DNA of 38,982 nucleotides from Candidatus Methylomicrobium oryzae (GTDB taxonomy: Bacteria; Pseudomonadota; Gammaproteobacteria; Methylococcales; Methylomonadaceae): contig NZ_JAERVK010000013.1 of assembly GCF_016745425.1 (NCBI RefSeq), positions 131,295 to 170,276 on the forward strand, read 5' to 3'. Below the pieces are notes generated by a model, which was given only the letters and a program-made list of their open reading frames with translations, was not told the DNA's origin and did not search any database. Positions within the stretch are counted from its first letter, which is position 1; the number at the start of each line of letters is the position of its first letter. Shown piece by piece: positions 25,141 through 33,291 of this stretch. The translations under genes and the position numbers were made by a program.

Positions 25141-26781
25141 CTACGCGCGTTCTTTATATTGTTTGTAGGCGTTGATCAGTCCGTTCGTCGAACTGTCATG
25201 ACTGCTGATGGTCTGGTCGTTTTTCAGTTCGGGCAGGATTACCTTGGCAAGCACTTTGCCGAGTTCGACGCCCATCTGGTCGAACGAGTTGATATTCCAG
25301 ATTACGCCTTGCGTGAAAATCTTGTGTTCGTAAAACGCGATCAGGGAACCCAATGTTCTCGGCGTCATCTTTTTATACAGGAAGGAATTGGAGGGTTTGT
25401 TGCCGTCGAATACTTTCGAGGCGACCAGCACCCGATCTTCCCGTTCTTCGGGCGACAGCCGGGCTTTGACTTCTTCCTCGGTCAGACCGTTCATCAGCGC
25501 TTCCGGTTGGGCGAGGAAATTGGATATCAGAATGTCGTGGTGCTCGGGCAGAGGGTAATGGCTGTTTGCGGCAGCCATGAAGTCGCACGGGATCAGCTTG
25601 GTGCCCTGATGGATCAGCTGGAAGAAGGCGTGCTGGCCGTTTGTGCCGGGCTGGCCCCAGATGATCGGGCCGGTGCTGTAGTCGACCCGGTTGCCGTCCA
25701 TGTCGACGCTTTTACCGTTGCTTTCCATGTCGCCCTGCTGCATATAGTCTGCGAAATAGCGCATCGACTGGTCGTAAGGGATCACCGCGTGCGAATCGGC
25801 ATCGAAAAAATTGTTGTACCAGACGCCGAGCAGGGCCATGATGACCGGGATGTTCTTGTCGAAGGGCGTATGGCGGAAGTGTAGGTCGGCTTCGTAGGCG
25901 CCTTGCAGCAGTTCTTCGAAATTATCCATACCGATGCTCAGCGCGGTCGATAAGCCGACCGACGACCACAGCGAATACCGTCCTCCAACCCAGTCCCAGA
26001 ACTCAAACATGTTCTCGGTATCGATCCCGAACCGGGCGACATTCTCCGCATGTGTCGAGATTGCGACGAAATGTTTCGGAATCGACTCTTCGGATCCCGA
26101 GCGTTCGATAAGCCAGTTTCTGGCCGACCGGGCGTTCATCATGGTTTCCTGGGTATTGAAAACCTTCGAGGCGATCACGAACAAGGTCGTTTCGGCGGAC
26201 AAGGGTTTCAGCACCTCGACCAGATTGGTCTGGTCTACATTCGAAACATAGTGGACTTTGAGCCGTTCCGAACCGTAAGGGGACAGCGCCGCGGACACCA
26301 TTTTGGGGCCCAGGCCGGAGCCGCCGATGCCGATACTGACGATATCGGTGATGGCCTTGCCGGTATAGCCTTTCCACTCGCCCGATCTGACCGCTTCGCA
26401 AAAGGCGCGCATTTTGGCCAGTACGCGGTTGATGTCCGGCATCACGTCTTTGCCGTCGACATAAACGGGCATGTTGCTGCGGTTGCGGAGTGCCGTATGC
26501 AAAACGGCGCGGTGTTCGGTCGTGTTGATGATTTCACCGTTGAACATCGCCTCGATTTTTTGCTTAAGGCCTTGCGTTTCGGCCAGTTCGACGAGGAGGG
26601 AGAGGGTTTCTTCGTTGATGCGGTTTTTGGAGTAATCGAAAATGATGTCGTCGAGCCGGAGGGAGAACTTTTTGAAGCGGTTCGGGTCTTTCCTAAAAAC
26701 TTCCCTCATCGATTCGTTTTGAATGTGTTGAAAGTGGGTTTTGAGTGCGATCCACGCTTTGGAATTAGTCAATGACGACAT
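25141..26781 (-). CDS. pgi: Glucose-6-phosphate isomerase
   Basis: A 546-residue enzyme interconverting glucose-6-P and fructose-6-P; in RuMP-cycle methylotrophs it handles the hexose made from formaldehyde. ATG 26779-26781 is chosen because GGAG lies nine bases upstream; a TTG five codons earlier is part of that ribosome site. Family segments are [73 protein letters not shown] and [11 protein letters not shown]. The usual GEPGTNGQH, whose Glu is the catalytic base, reads GQPGTNGQH here (Gln377, codon CAG at 25651-25653). All else looks intact. It is a single gene on the minus strand. The 271-bp gap upstream (26782-27052) carries the next gene's promoter. Confidence 0.93.
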   Translation of the reverse strand: MSSLTNSKAWIALKTHFQHIQNESMREVFRKDPNRFKKFSLRLDDIIFDYSKNRINEETLSLLVELAETQGLKQKIEAMFNGEIINTTEHRAVLHTALRNRSNMPVYVDGKDVMPDINRVLAKMRAFCEAVRSGEWKGYTGKAITDIVSIGIGGSGLGPKMVSAALSPYGSERLKVHYVSNVDQTNLVEVLKPLSAETTLFVIASKVFNTQETMMNARSARNWLIERSGSEESIPKHFVAISTHAENVARFGIDTENMFEFWDWVGGRYSLWSSVGLSTALSIGMDNFEELLQGAYEADLHFRHTPFDKNIPVIMALLGVWYNNFFDADSHAVIPYDQSMRYFADYMQQGDMESNGKSVDMDGNRVDYSTGPIIWGQPGTNGQHAFFQLIHQGTKLIPCDFMAAANSHYPLPEHHDILISNFLAQPEALMNGLTEEEVKARLSPEEREDRVLVASKVFDGNKPSNSFLYKKMTPRTLGSLIAFYEHKIFTQGVIWNINSFDQMGVELGKVLAKVILPELKNDQTISSHDSSTNGLINAYKQYKERA

Positions 26782-26955
26782 TTTTAGGGACTCCAATCTA
26801 AGATAATCCGAATTATAGGTGTAAGTCTACGGAAATGAAGGGAGTATGGCAATAGAACATTGGGGGGAGGGAAAAGGTTTGGCGGATTACCGGCCGGAAG
26901 GTTATCAATGCCTTGAATTTAAGGGTTTCGTTATGCTAGAGTGGCTTGCTGGCAA

Positions 26956-26983
26956 TTGACTTTATTCGAAATAAGGTTATTTT
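26956..26983 (+). promoter_or_regulatory. Possible promoter of the PmoD-like/cupredoxin genes
   Basis: TTGACT (26956-26961) and TATTTT (26978-26983) are 16 bases apart. A second -10-like TATAAT lies at 27023-27028 without a good -35. Either could drive the gene at 27053, which has GGAAGG just upstream of its ATG. Confidence 0.4.
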
Positions 26984-27052
26984 GGGGAGTTCAAGCGCTG
27001 CTTAGAGCTTAGTTGTTGTAAATATAATAATTTATCGAAACTGGAAGGCATT

Positions 27053-27646
27053 ATGAACAGAGCACATTTTATCGCAAAAGGTTTTCTAGGAATGCTGGGC
27101 CTGCTGCTGTCTGCGGCGGTCTGGGCGCACGGCGGCGCAGCGGGTACCGATACCGATCAATGTAAATTCGAGCTGGAGCCAAGTCACTGGATCCATTACA
27201 CAGCCTATCAGCCGAAATCCTATCCGGCCGAAGAGTTTTGCGGCAAACTTCCAGGCGCTGCTACCCCGACTCAGCTGGTTTTCGATTATCAGGACATGAG
27301 ATACCGCAACATGTCGGTTGAATTTGAAGTCACCAAAGAGCCGGAAGGTACCCGGGTATTTTTCCTGCCTGCCAGCAAGCACAAATCCGGCACCGTCAAT
27401 CTGGACTTGCCGAACGGCGTACCTGAAGCCGGCAAGTATCTGATCCATATTACACTGGTTCCTGATCAAGGCGACCGTCTGGATGCTCATATGAGCTTCA
27501 CCGCCGGGACCGGTGCGCCGACCAGCACATCCAGCTATGTGCTGTATATCCTGTTCGCGTTTGCAGGTGTGTATGGACTGTATCTGTCCAATGCCGCATT
27601 CAAAAACAAAGTCGACGGTTTGCTCGGAAAGAAAAAGAGCGCCTAG
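27053..27646 (+). CDS. PmoD/AmoD-like periplasmic copper protein
   Basis: A 197-residue protein. The signal peptide (residues 1-25) ends VWA, so the mature chain would begin His26-Gly-Gly, a candidate copper site through its amino terminus. The periplasmic domain contains Cys37, the HYTAYQP segment, Cys63 in EEFCGKLP, VFDYQDMRYRNMSVEFEV and GKYLIHITL. A C-terminal membrane helix (about 167-186, VLYILFAFAGVYGLYL) is followed by a Lys-rich tail. This order matches my recollection of PmoD/AmoD proteins encoded near methane or ammonia monooxygenase operons, in which Cys residues bind copper. No monooxygenase gene is in the window. It is followed by a cupredoxin gene. The assignment is by pattern, not by alignment. 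Confidence 0.65.
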   Translation: MNRAHFIAKGFLGMLGLLLSAAVWAHGGAAGTDTDQCKFELEPSHWIHYTAYQPKSYPAEEFCGKLPGAATPTQLVFDYQDMRYRNMSVEFEVTKEPEGTRVFFLPASKHKSGTVNLDLPNGVPEAGKYLIHITLVPDQGDRLDAHMSFTAGTGAPTSTSSYVLYILFAFAGVYGLYLSNAAFKNKVDGLLGKKKSA

Positions 27647-27678
27647 TTTTTGAGTCCTCTAAGGGCTCGGTTTTTGTT

Positions 27679-27714
27679 CGCGTTAACGCCTTTCCTGCCG
27701 GAAGCGTTAACGCG
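27679..27714. repeat. Perfect 11-bp inverted repeat between the PmoD-like and cupredoxin genes
   Basis: CGCGTTAACGC (27679-27689) and GCGTTAACGCG (27704-27714) pair fully. Inside the loop, TTCC and GGAA (around TGCC) extend the helix after a small bulge. No U-run follows, so it looks like an RNA-stabilising or processing hairpin, or a protein-binding site, more than a terminator. Confidence 0.7.
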
Positions 27715-27746
27715 GAATCTTAGTTTGAAGTTGTAGAGGTAAAGTA

Positions 27747-28661
27747 ATGGTGAAATTATTGTGGGCCGGAGCATTGGTTCTGGGATTTGCTGCGCCGCTC
27801 GCGGCTCAAGAATATGAAGACCATAATAAGATGCTGATGGATCACGGCGCCGGCCACTTGATGGACATGGGCGGCGGAATGGTAATGGGGCAAAATACCG
27901 ATACATTGCCGGGTGGCTGCGACAAGATTTCGGAAACGAAAGAAATCACCGTCCATGCCGGGCATAAATACGCGGAGAAATTTCCGGGCAGGATGTTCGC
28001 ATTCGACACCCAGGAATTCCAGTTCAAACCTTGCACCAAACTGACGGTGCACTTCATCAACGAGGACGGCATCAGGCATCAATGGATGATGCACGGTTTA
28101 CCGAAATATCTCTATCCGAAAGGCATGTTTCACCTGGAAGTTTCGGGCCCTGCCAAGATTTCCGGCACTCTGATTCTGCCGCCGGGCGACAAAACCTATC
28201 TGGTGCATTGCGATATTGCCCAGCATATGGAAAAAGGCATGAAGGCGCAGCTGAAAGTCGGCGCGGGCAGCGGCGATTTGCCGAGCATTCCGGGCGTGAC
28301 TGCGCTTGAAATCCCCGATGATTACACCGGCAGTGCTATTCCGGTTATCGCGAAGCCGGCTGTTGCTTCGGCGACTTCTTCCGAGCCAGCTTCTGTGTCG
28401 TCGCCTACTCCTTCTGCCGTTTCGGCGCCTGCGGCTCAGCAAGACGATTCTTTCGTTTCCGGCATTACCGTGATCGGTCTCGCGATCGGCTTATTACTGG
28501 CGCCGGTATTGGCCCGTACCTTTAAAGGCATGACATTCTCCGAAGCCGCCACACATGCATTCGTGTTGCTGCGCCAGTTTATCGAGCTGTTGCTGGGCTT
28601 GATCGCTAAGCTGGTCAAGATGGTTTCTTCGAATAAGTCGAAGATGTTGCCCCGCGGCTGA
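27747..28661 (+). CDS. Membrane-anchored cupredoxin with Met/His-rich N-terminus
   Basis: A 304-residue protein with a signal peptide ending near AAPLAAQ (residue 21). A Met- and His-rich stretch (residues 26-47) could collect copper. The cupredoxin domain (about 64-172) has candidate type 1 copper ligands H111 (EDGIRHQW), C155, H160 and M165 in the C-x4-H-x4-M loop (LVHCDIAQHMEKGM). A Ser/Ala/Pro-rich linker (about 205-236) leads to a membrane helix (ITVIGLAIGLLLAPVLA), then an amphipathic or second helix and a basic end. It may carry electrons or copper to a membrane partner. GAGGT precedes the ATG closely. A strong terminator at 28689 ends this unit. Confidence 0.82.
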   Translation: MVKLLWAGALVLGFAAPLAAQEYEDHNKMLMDHGAGHLMDMGGGMVMGQNTDTLPGGCDKISETKEITVHAGHKYAEKFPGRMFAFDTQEFQFKPCTKLTVHFINEDGIRHQWMMHGLPKYLYPKGMFHLEVSGPAKISGTLILPPGDKTYLVHCDIAQHMEKGMKAQLKVGAGSGDLPSIPGVTALEIPDDYTGSAIPVIAKPAVASATSSEPASVSSPTPSAVSAPAAQQDDSFVSGITVIGLAIGLLLAPVLARTFKGMTFSEAATHAFVLLRQFIELLLGLIAKLVKMVSSNKSKMLPRG

Positions 28662-28688
28662 TTTTAATTTTAAATGAATTCTGCCGGA

Positions 28689-28719
28689 CCCCTGCATGCA
28701 AATTGCAGCAGGGGTTTTT
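28689..28719 (+). terminator. Rho-independent terminator after the cupredoxin gene
   Basis: CCCCTGC (28689-28695) pairs with GCAGGGG (28708-28714), and the loop can pair further through TGCA/TGCA. Five T follow. It lies 15 bases before the next ATG, so the YqaA-like gene depends on read-through or its own promoter. Confidence 0.85.
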
Positions 28720-28733
28720 ATTGAGTATCGAAA

Positions 28734-29159
28734 ATGCAGGAAGCCTGGTTTGAAATCGGCGGTTTGTTTGTCAGCGCCTTTGTCTCCGCCACCATCGCGC
28801 CCGGAGGTTCCGAAGCGGTATTGGCTTATTTGATTGCGGAAGGACGCCATCCGGCCCTGACCTTGGTCGGCGCCGCGACGCTCGGCAATACCCTCGGCGC
28901 AATGACGACATGGGGATTGGGCATGTTGGCCGCGAAACGTTATCCGGCGGCTTCGCTATTGCCGGAAAAATCGCAAAAAGCGCTGGATGTGGTTACTCGA
29001 CGAGGTGTCTGGGCTTTACTTTTTTCCTGGCTGCCGGTCATCGGCGATGCGCTGTGTTTTGCGGGCGGCTGGTTGAAATTGCCGCTGTTGACCGGTACGC
29101 TTGCGATTCTGCTCGGCAAACTCGGCCGGTACGGGGCAATCGCCTGGGTATTCGGTTAA
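28734..29159 (+). CDS. YqaA/DedA-type small membrane protein
   Basis: A 141-residue integral membrane protein with about four hydrophobic segments. Marks of the YqaA group are present: FVSAFVSATIAPGGSEAVLAYLIAEG near the N-terminus, LGNTLGAMTTWGLGM, and LFSWLPVIGDALCFAGGWLKLP, with conserved Gly, Pro and acidic residues inside membrane segments. DedA-superfamily proteins are linked to lipid-carrier or ion transport; the specific role is unknown. It begins 15 bases after a strong terminator. The intergenic DNA after it (29160-29300) shows nothing I can support apart from the next ribosome site. Confidence 0.8.
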   Translation: MQEAWFEIGGLFVSAFVSATIAPGGSEAVLAYLIAEGRHPALTLVGAATLGNTLGAMTTWGLGMLAAKRYPAASLLPEKSQKALDVVTRRGVWALLFSWLPVIGDALCFAGGWLKLPLLTGTLAILLGKLGRYGAIAWVFG

Positions 29160-29300
29160 GGATTTCCACACTCCAACTACGAAGGCCTTTTCGAAAATTA
29201 AATTGAGCCGCGCTTCGGTCCTTTGCCGTTAAAGCTGCGGATTCTGGCCGGAAGAGCGGTATTTGAATCGAGCTGATAAATAATAATTATAGAGGTGCAT

Positions 29301-30086
29301 GTGCTACGCCATTTTCCGAAGGCAGGGGTTGTCTATTCCCATCGAAAACGCGACTATTTCATCGCGGGCTTTACGTTTTTCTGTGTCGCGGTCTGTCTGT
29401 TGAGCGATGCGAACGCAAGTATCGAAAAGCAAAATGCGCTGGGCGTTTGCGCTTGGGTGTTTTTGATCGGCTTGCTGCTCGGTGAAAACAAGGAAATTCG
29501 GGTACAGGTTGCGATTGCGGTCGCGTTCGCGACAATCGGTGAGCATTTTGCTTCTCCTTTCATGGGCGGCTATACCTACCGCTATCATAACGTGCCTGCC
29601 TATGTGCCCCCGGGGCACGGAATGGTATATCTGACCGCGGTTGCGCTGGCCCGCTCCGGTTTTTTCCAAACCTATGCGCGCGAAATCGCCGGTTTTGTGG
29701 TGCTGGTTTGCGGCGCCTGGTCTTTCTGGGGCATCAGCGGGCTCAGTGAGCAGGGCGATTGGGTCGGCGCGCTGCTGTTCGTGGTGTTTCTGATTTATCT
29801 GTTCAAGGGGCGCTCGCCGATGGTGTATTTGGCTGCCTTTTTCATCACCACTTGGCTGGAATTGATCGGCACCGCGGCCGGCACCTGGAAATGGGCCGCG
29901 ATCGATCCGGTATTGAAACTGCCCCAAGGCAATCCGCCGAGCGGGGTTGCCGCCTGGTATTGCCTGGTCGATGCGGTGGCATTAGGCGGGGCGCCGCGGG
30001 TGCTGGCGATCGCCAAAACGCTGGGTGCGCGCTGGCGGGCCAGAGCGGACAAAAATGCCTGGCAGGGCGCCGGCAGCGGCGAATAG
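29301..30086 (+). CDS. Polytopic membrane protein of unknown function
   Basis: A 261-residue protein with about seven hydrophobic segments, starting with a basic stretch (MLRHFPKAGVVYSHRKRD). GTG 29301 is chosen because AGAGG lies five bases upstream; GTG 29295, two codons earlier, overlaps that site. Notable conserved-looking loops are EHFASPFMGGYTYRYHNVPAYVPPGHGMVYL (rich in His, Tyr and Pro) and LIGTAAGTWKWAAIDPVLKLPQGNPPSGVAAWYCLVDA, which could form a periplasmic site. I do not recognise a named family. It lies six bases before the LPS heptosyltransferase gene, so it may be cotranscribed with the LPS cluster rather than with the copper genes. Confidence 0.72.
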   Translation: MLRHFPKAGVVYSHRKRDYFIAGFTFFCVAVCLLSDANASIEKQNALGVCAWVFLIGLLLGENKEIRVQVAIAVAFATIGEHFASPFMGGYTYRYHNVPAYVPPGHGMVYLTAVALARSGFFQTYAREIAGFVVLVCGAWSFWGISGLSEQGDWVGALLFVVFLIYLFKGRSPMVYLAAFFITTWLELIGTAAGTWKWAAIDPVLKLPQGNPPSGVAAWYCLVDAVALGGAPRVLAIAKTLGARWRARADKNAWQGAGSGE

Positions 30087-30092
30087 CGCGCC

Positions 30093-31175
30093 ATGCCGCT
30101 CATAAAAGCGTATTCCTTGAAGCGTCCGCCCGCCCGGATTTTGCTGATCGCGATGCGGTTCCTCGGCGATGCGCTGCTGACGACGCCGCTGATTCATTCG
30201 CTGAAACAGGCCTTTCCCGAAGCGAAGATCGATATCCTGATCTACCGTAACACCGCCGGAATGTTTGAAGGCAATCCCGACATCAATCGGATCATCGCGA
30301 CGCCCCATCGCCCGAAATTTCGGGATTATCTGGAGTTTATCCCTCGCATTTTCAGGCGCTATGATTTGGCGCTTGCGGTGCAGGCCGGTGACCGCCCCTT
30401 TATTTACAGCCTGATCGCAGCGCCGTGCCGGGTTGGGGCCGTGCCGCCCAAAGGCGCCACCGGTTGGTGGAAGCGTTATTTTCTGAACGGCTATGCCGAG
30501 CATGATAACGAACATACGCACACGGTGCTGCAGAACCTGAAACTTGCCGATGCGCTCCGGATACCCCGAAGTCATGCCCTGATACCTCCCCATAGCGATT
30601 CAGTAAAATCCTTTTTACTGTCTCCGGAATACGCGGTGCTGCATCCCTATCCGCAATGGACTTACAAGCAGTGGACGAAGGAAGGCTGGCTCGAAATCGG
30701 CCGCTATCTGCGCCGGAATGGAATGCGGCTGGTGCTCTCGGGCGGACCTGGAGCGGAGGAAATCGGTTATCTCAATGAACTCCAAAGCGAACTGCCCAAA
30801 GACACCCTCAATCTGGCTGGATGCGTTCCCCTTGGCGAATTGGCGGGAATCATTGCGCGGGCCAGATGCTTCGTCGGACCCGACACCGGCATTACCCACT
30901 TGGCGGCCGCGACCGGTATTCCGGTCGTTGCGCTGTTCGGTCCGACTAACCCGGTAAAATGGACGCCATGGCCTTACGGTTACGGTCAGGACAAGAATCC
31001 GTTCGAAAAATGCGGCGATCGGCAAGTGAATAATGTGTATCTGATCCAGGGTGAGGGAGATTGCGTTCCGTGCGATTTGGAAGGCTGCGAGCGGCATCGG
31101 TCGAGCCGCAGCGAATGCCTCCGCCGCTTGCCTGCACAGCGCGTGATCGAGGCGATACGGCAGGTATTGCAGTAG
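30093..31175 (+). CDS. LPS heptosyltransferase (GT family 9)
   Basis: A 360-residue GT-B glycosyltransferase that adds heptose from ADP-heptose to the LPS core on the cytoplasmic side of the inner membrane. The N-terminal ARILLIAMRFLGDALLTTPLIHSLK and the C-terminal FVGPDTGITHLAAATGIPVVALFGPTNPVKW are typical. The Cys-rich tail (GDCVPCDLEGCERHRSSRSECL) is seen in WaaQ-type members. It leads the LPS cluster whose later genes make ADP-heptose. A choice among WaaC, WaaF and WaaQ needs alignment; the tail points to WaaQ. Confidence 0.88.
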   Translation: MPLIKAYSLKRPPARILLIAMRFLGDALLTTPLIHSLKQAFPEAKIDILIYRNTAGMFEGNPDINRIIATPHRPKFRDYLEFIPRIFRRYDLALAVQAGDRPFIYSLIAAPCRVGAVPPKGATGWWKRYFLNGYAEHDNEHTHTVLQNLKLADALRIPRSHALIPPHSDSVKSFLLSPEYAVLHPYPQWTYKQWTKEGWLEIGRYLRRNGMRLVLSGGPGAEEIGYLNELQSELPKDTLNLAGCVPLGELAGIIARARCFVGPDTGITHLAAATGIPVVALFGPTNPVKWTPWPYGYGQDKNPFEKCGDRQVNNVYLIQGEGDCVPCDLEGCERHRSSRSECLRRLPAQRVIEAIRQVLQ

Positions 31176-31276
31176 CATCGGCCGGAATTGTCCCGTTTCG
31201 GTCGAATGTCGCCGCGAGTAGATGGCAGGCAGATCGATGCACATTTTTTTTTAAGGCTAGGCTACAATAACAGCCC

Positions 31277-31301
31277 CCCCTTTTTGAACGCAAAAAGAGG
31301 G
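31277..31301 (+). other. Hairpin in the leader of the O-antigen ligase gene
   Basis: CCC-CTTTTT (31277-31285) pairs with AAAAAG-a-GGG (31292-31301) around the loop GAACGC, with one bulged A. No U-run follows. It lies about 20 bases before the chosen ATG, so it could affect translation or mark a processed end of the upstream mRNA. Confidence 0.35.
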
Positions 31302-31322
31302 CCGATTTACCTCATTTTACGC

Positions 31323-32546
31323 ATGCAGATATCGTCTAACATCAATTTACCTATGCGCGTTCAGGAGCGGCTTCTGAATATGGGCGGCATGACCGTGGCC
31401 CTGTTTCTCGCCGGGATTTATTTCTCGACAGCGATCGCGCTGGTCGCTTCGATCGTGGTCGGTTTGATCTGGCTGCTGTCGGCGCGATTTGTCGGTTTGA
31501 CGACCGTACTGAAGCGTTATCCGGTCGCTGTCTGGTCTCTGCTATTGTTCGGCTGTTTGATCGTGGGCCTGGCTTACGGCACTGCACCGCATGACGAGGC
31601 GATCGCTTCGTTGAAAAAATACCGAGAGCTGCTGTTCATCCCCATATTACTCTCTTTATTGAATAAACCACGTTATCGCGACTTTGCCTGGCGGGCATTT
31701 ATGATAGCTTCGCTGGTGTCGTTGGGGATTTCTTTTCTGATGAGCCTGGATGTTCTGGAAACACCCTCTTACCATGGGCCTTCCTTGAAAAGCCGGATCA
31801 CCCACGGCATTTTTATCGGCTTTTTTGCTTTTTATTGCCTGCACCGGGCGATGGATGAGGAGGGCTCCCCGCGTTTGTATCTGCTTTTGTTTTTGCTCGC
31901 CGTGTTCAATGTGTTTTTTGTCGTCGAAGGACGCACCGGTCAATTGATGGTCCTGTTGCTGATCGTGTTGTTTGCGGTGCAGCGCTTAAGTCTCAAGGCC
32001 TGTTTATGGGCCTGCCTGGCCTTGGTGATTTTCTTCGGGTTGTTTCTGGGGTTTTCGAACAAGGCCAAGCGGGTCTTTGAAGGGATCGAAAATACTCAGG
32101 CCTATATGCAGGAAAAGCCGGAACAGGCCGATTCGTCGATGGGGCAGCGTTATACGTTCTGGAAATATTCGGCCAAACTGATTGCTGAAAAGCCGCTGTT
32201 CGGGCATGGTACCGGTAGCTTTGCCGAAGAGTATGCGCGTGTCGCGCAAGGCGAAAAATTGTTGGCGCAGCATCCGCACAATGAATTTTTGTTTATCGGT
32301 GTGCAGCTCGGTTTATTCGGATTGATTCCTTATTTCGGCTTTTTAGGCAGCCAGTTTTACGAATCGCGCAAATTGCCTAATCGGGAAAAATGGTTGGCGC
32401 AAGGTTTGTTGATTTCTTTGCTGATTACCAGCCTTTTCAATACCCCCATTTACGACCATACCGAAGGCCACTGGTTTGTCGTGATGATTGCGCTTTGTTT
32501 CGCGGCCTTGGAGTCCGGCGAAAAGGCGGGCATCGCGCATGCTTAG
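31323..32546 (+). CDS. waaL: O-antigen ligase / Wzy-like membrane protein
   Basis: A 407-residue inner-membrane protein with about ten to twelve helices and the Wzy_C-type periplasmic loop. That loop contains GRTGQLMVLL, then FGHGTGSFAEEYARVAQ and the AQHPHNEFLFIGVQLG motif, whose His-Asn pair is typical of ligases joining O-antigen to lipid A-core. The frame is open from 31188, but residues before MQISSNIN are not membrane-like, so ATG 31323 is preferred. ATG 31353 is also possible, and none has a strong ribosome site. It overlaps the next glycosyltransferase gene by eight bases. Confidence 0.82.
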   Translation: MQISSNINLPMRVQERLLNMGGMTVALFLAGIYFSTAIALVASIVVGLIWLLSARFVGLTTVLKRYPVAVWSLLLFGCLIVGLAYGTAPHDEAIASLKKYRELLFIPILLSLLNKPRYRDFAWRAFMIASLVSLGISFLMSLDVLETPSYHGPSLKSRITHGIFIGFFAFYCLHRAMDEEGSPRLYLLLFLLAVFNVFFVVEGRTGQLMVLLLIVLFAVQRLSLKACLWACLALVIFFGLFLGFSNKAKRVFEGIENTQAYMQEKPEQADSSMGQRYTFWKYSAKLIAEKPLFGHGTGSFAEEYARVAQGEKLLAQHPHNEFLFIGVQLGLFGLIPYFGFLGSQFYESRKLPNREKWLAQGLLISLLITSLFNTPIYDHTEGHWFVVMIALCFAALESGEKAGIAHA

Positions 32547-33291
32547 CATAATCGTAATCACGAAAAACGAGGCGGCTCATATCGGCCGCTGCCTGGAATC
32601 GGTCAGTTGGGCCGACGAAATCGTCGTGCTCGACTCCGGCAGCAGCGACGAGACGGTTGCGATTTGCCGGCGTTTCACGGACAAAGTGTTCGAAACCGGC
32701 TGGCCCGGTTTCGGGATTCAGAAACAGCGCGCGCTGGATAAAGCGCAAGGCGACTGGATCTTTTCGATCGATGCGGACGAAGTCGTAACGCCCGAATTGA
32801 GGCGGGAAATCGAACTTGCGATCGCATCGCCGCTGCTTAACGGCTACGAAATTCCCCGCTTGTCCGATTATTGCGGCCGGTCGATCCGGCACGGCGGCTG
32901 GTGGCCGGATCATGTGCTCAGGCTGTTCCGGCGCGAAGCGGGACGGTTCACCGATTCGGCCGTGCACGAGCGGATTATTGTCCAGGGCGAAACCGGCCGT
33001 CTCCAGTCGCCGCTCTTGCACGAAGCGTTTGTGAATCTGGATGAAGTACTGCATAAGGTGAACAGTTATTCGGCCCTGGGTGCGGAAATGCTTTACCGGA
33101 AAGGCGTCCGTTCTTCCTTGTCCAAAGCGGTCCTGAAAGGTTTGTGGACTTTTTTCCGGACCTACTTCGTAAAGGCTGCGCTGCTGGACGGACGGCAGGG
33201 CTTCATGCTGGCGGTATCGAATGCCGAAGGCGCCTATTACAAATACCTGAAGCTGTGGGAACTGCAAACGCGCGGCCGCCTTCCGTCATGA
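32539..33291 (+). CDS. Glycosyltransferase family 2, WaaE/KdtX-like
   Basis: A 250-residue GT-A enzyme starting MLSIIVITKNEAAHIGRCLESVSWADEIVVLDSGSSDET, the nucleotide-sugar pocket, with the metal-binding IDADE in WIFSIDADEVVTPEL. The middle part (HGGWWPDHVLRLFRRE ... VHERI) matches the WaaE/KdtX group, which adds glucose or another hexose to core heptose. The true start is ATG 32539, inside the end of waaL (8-base overlap). The open frame from 32488 is an accident. It overlaps the next gene by four bases. Confidence 0.87.
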   Translation: MLSIIVITKNEAAHIGRCLESVSWADEIVVLDSGSSDETVAICRRFTDKVFETGWPGFGIQKQRALDKAQGDWIFSIDADEVVTPELRREIELAIASPLLNGYEIPRLSDYCGRSIRHGGWWPDHVLRLFRREAGRFTDSAVHERIIVQGETGRLQSPLLHEAFVNLDEVLHKVNSYSALGAEMLYRKGVRSSLSKAVLKGLWTFFRTYFVKAALLDGRQGFMLAVSNAEGAYYKYLKLWELQTRGRLPS

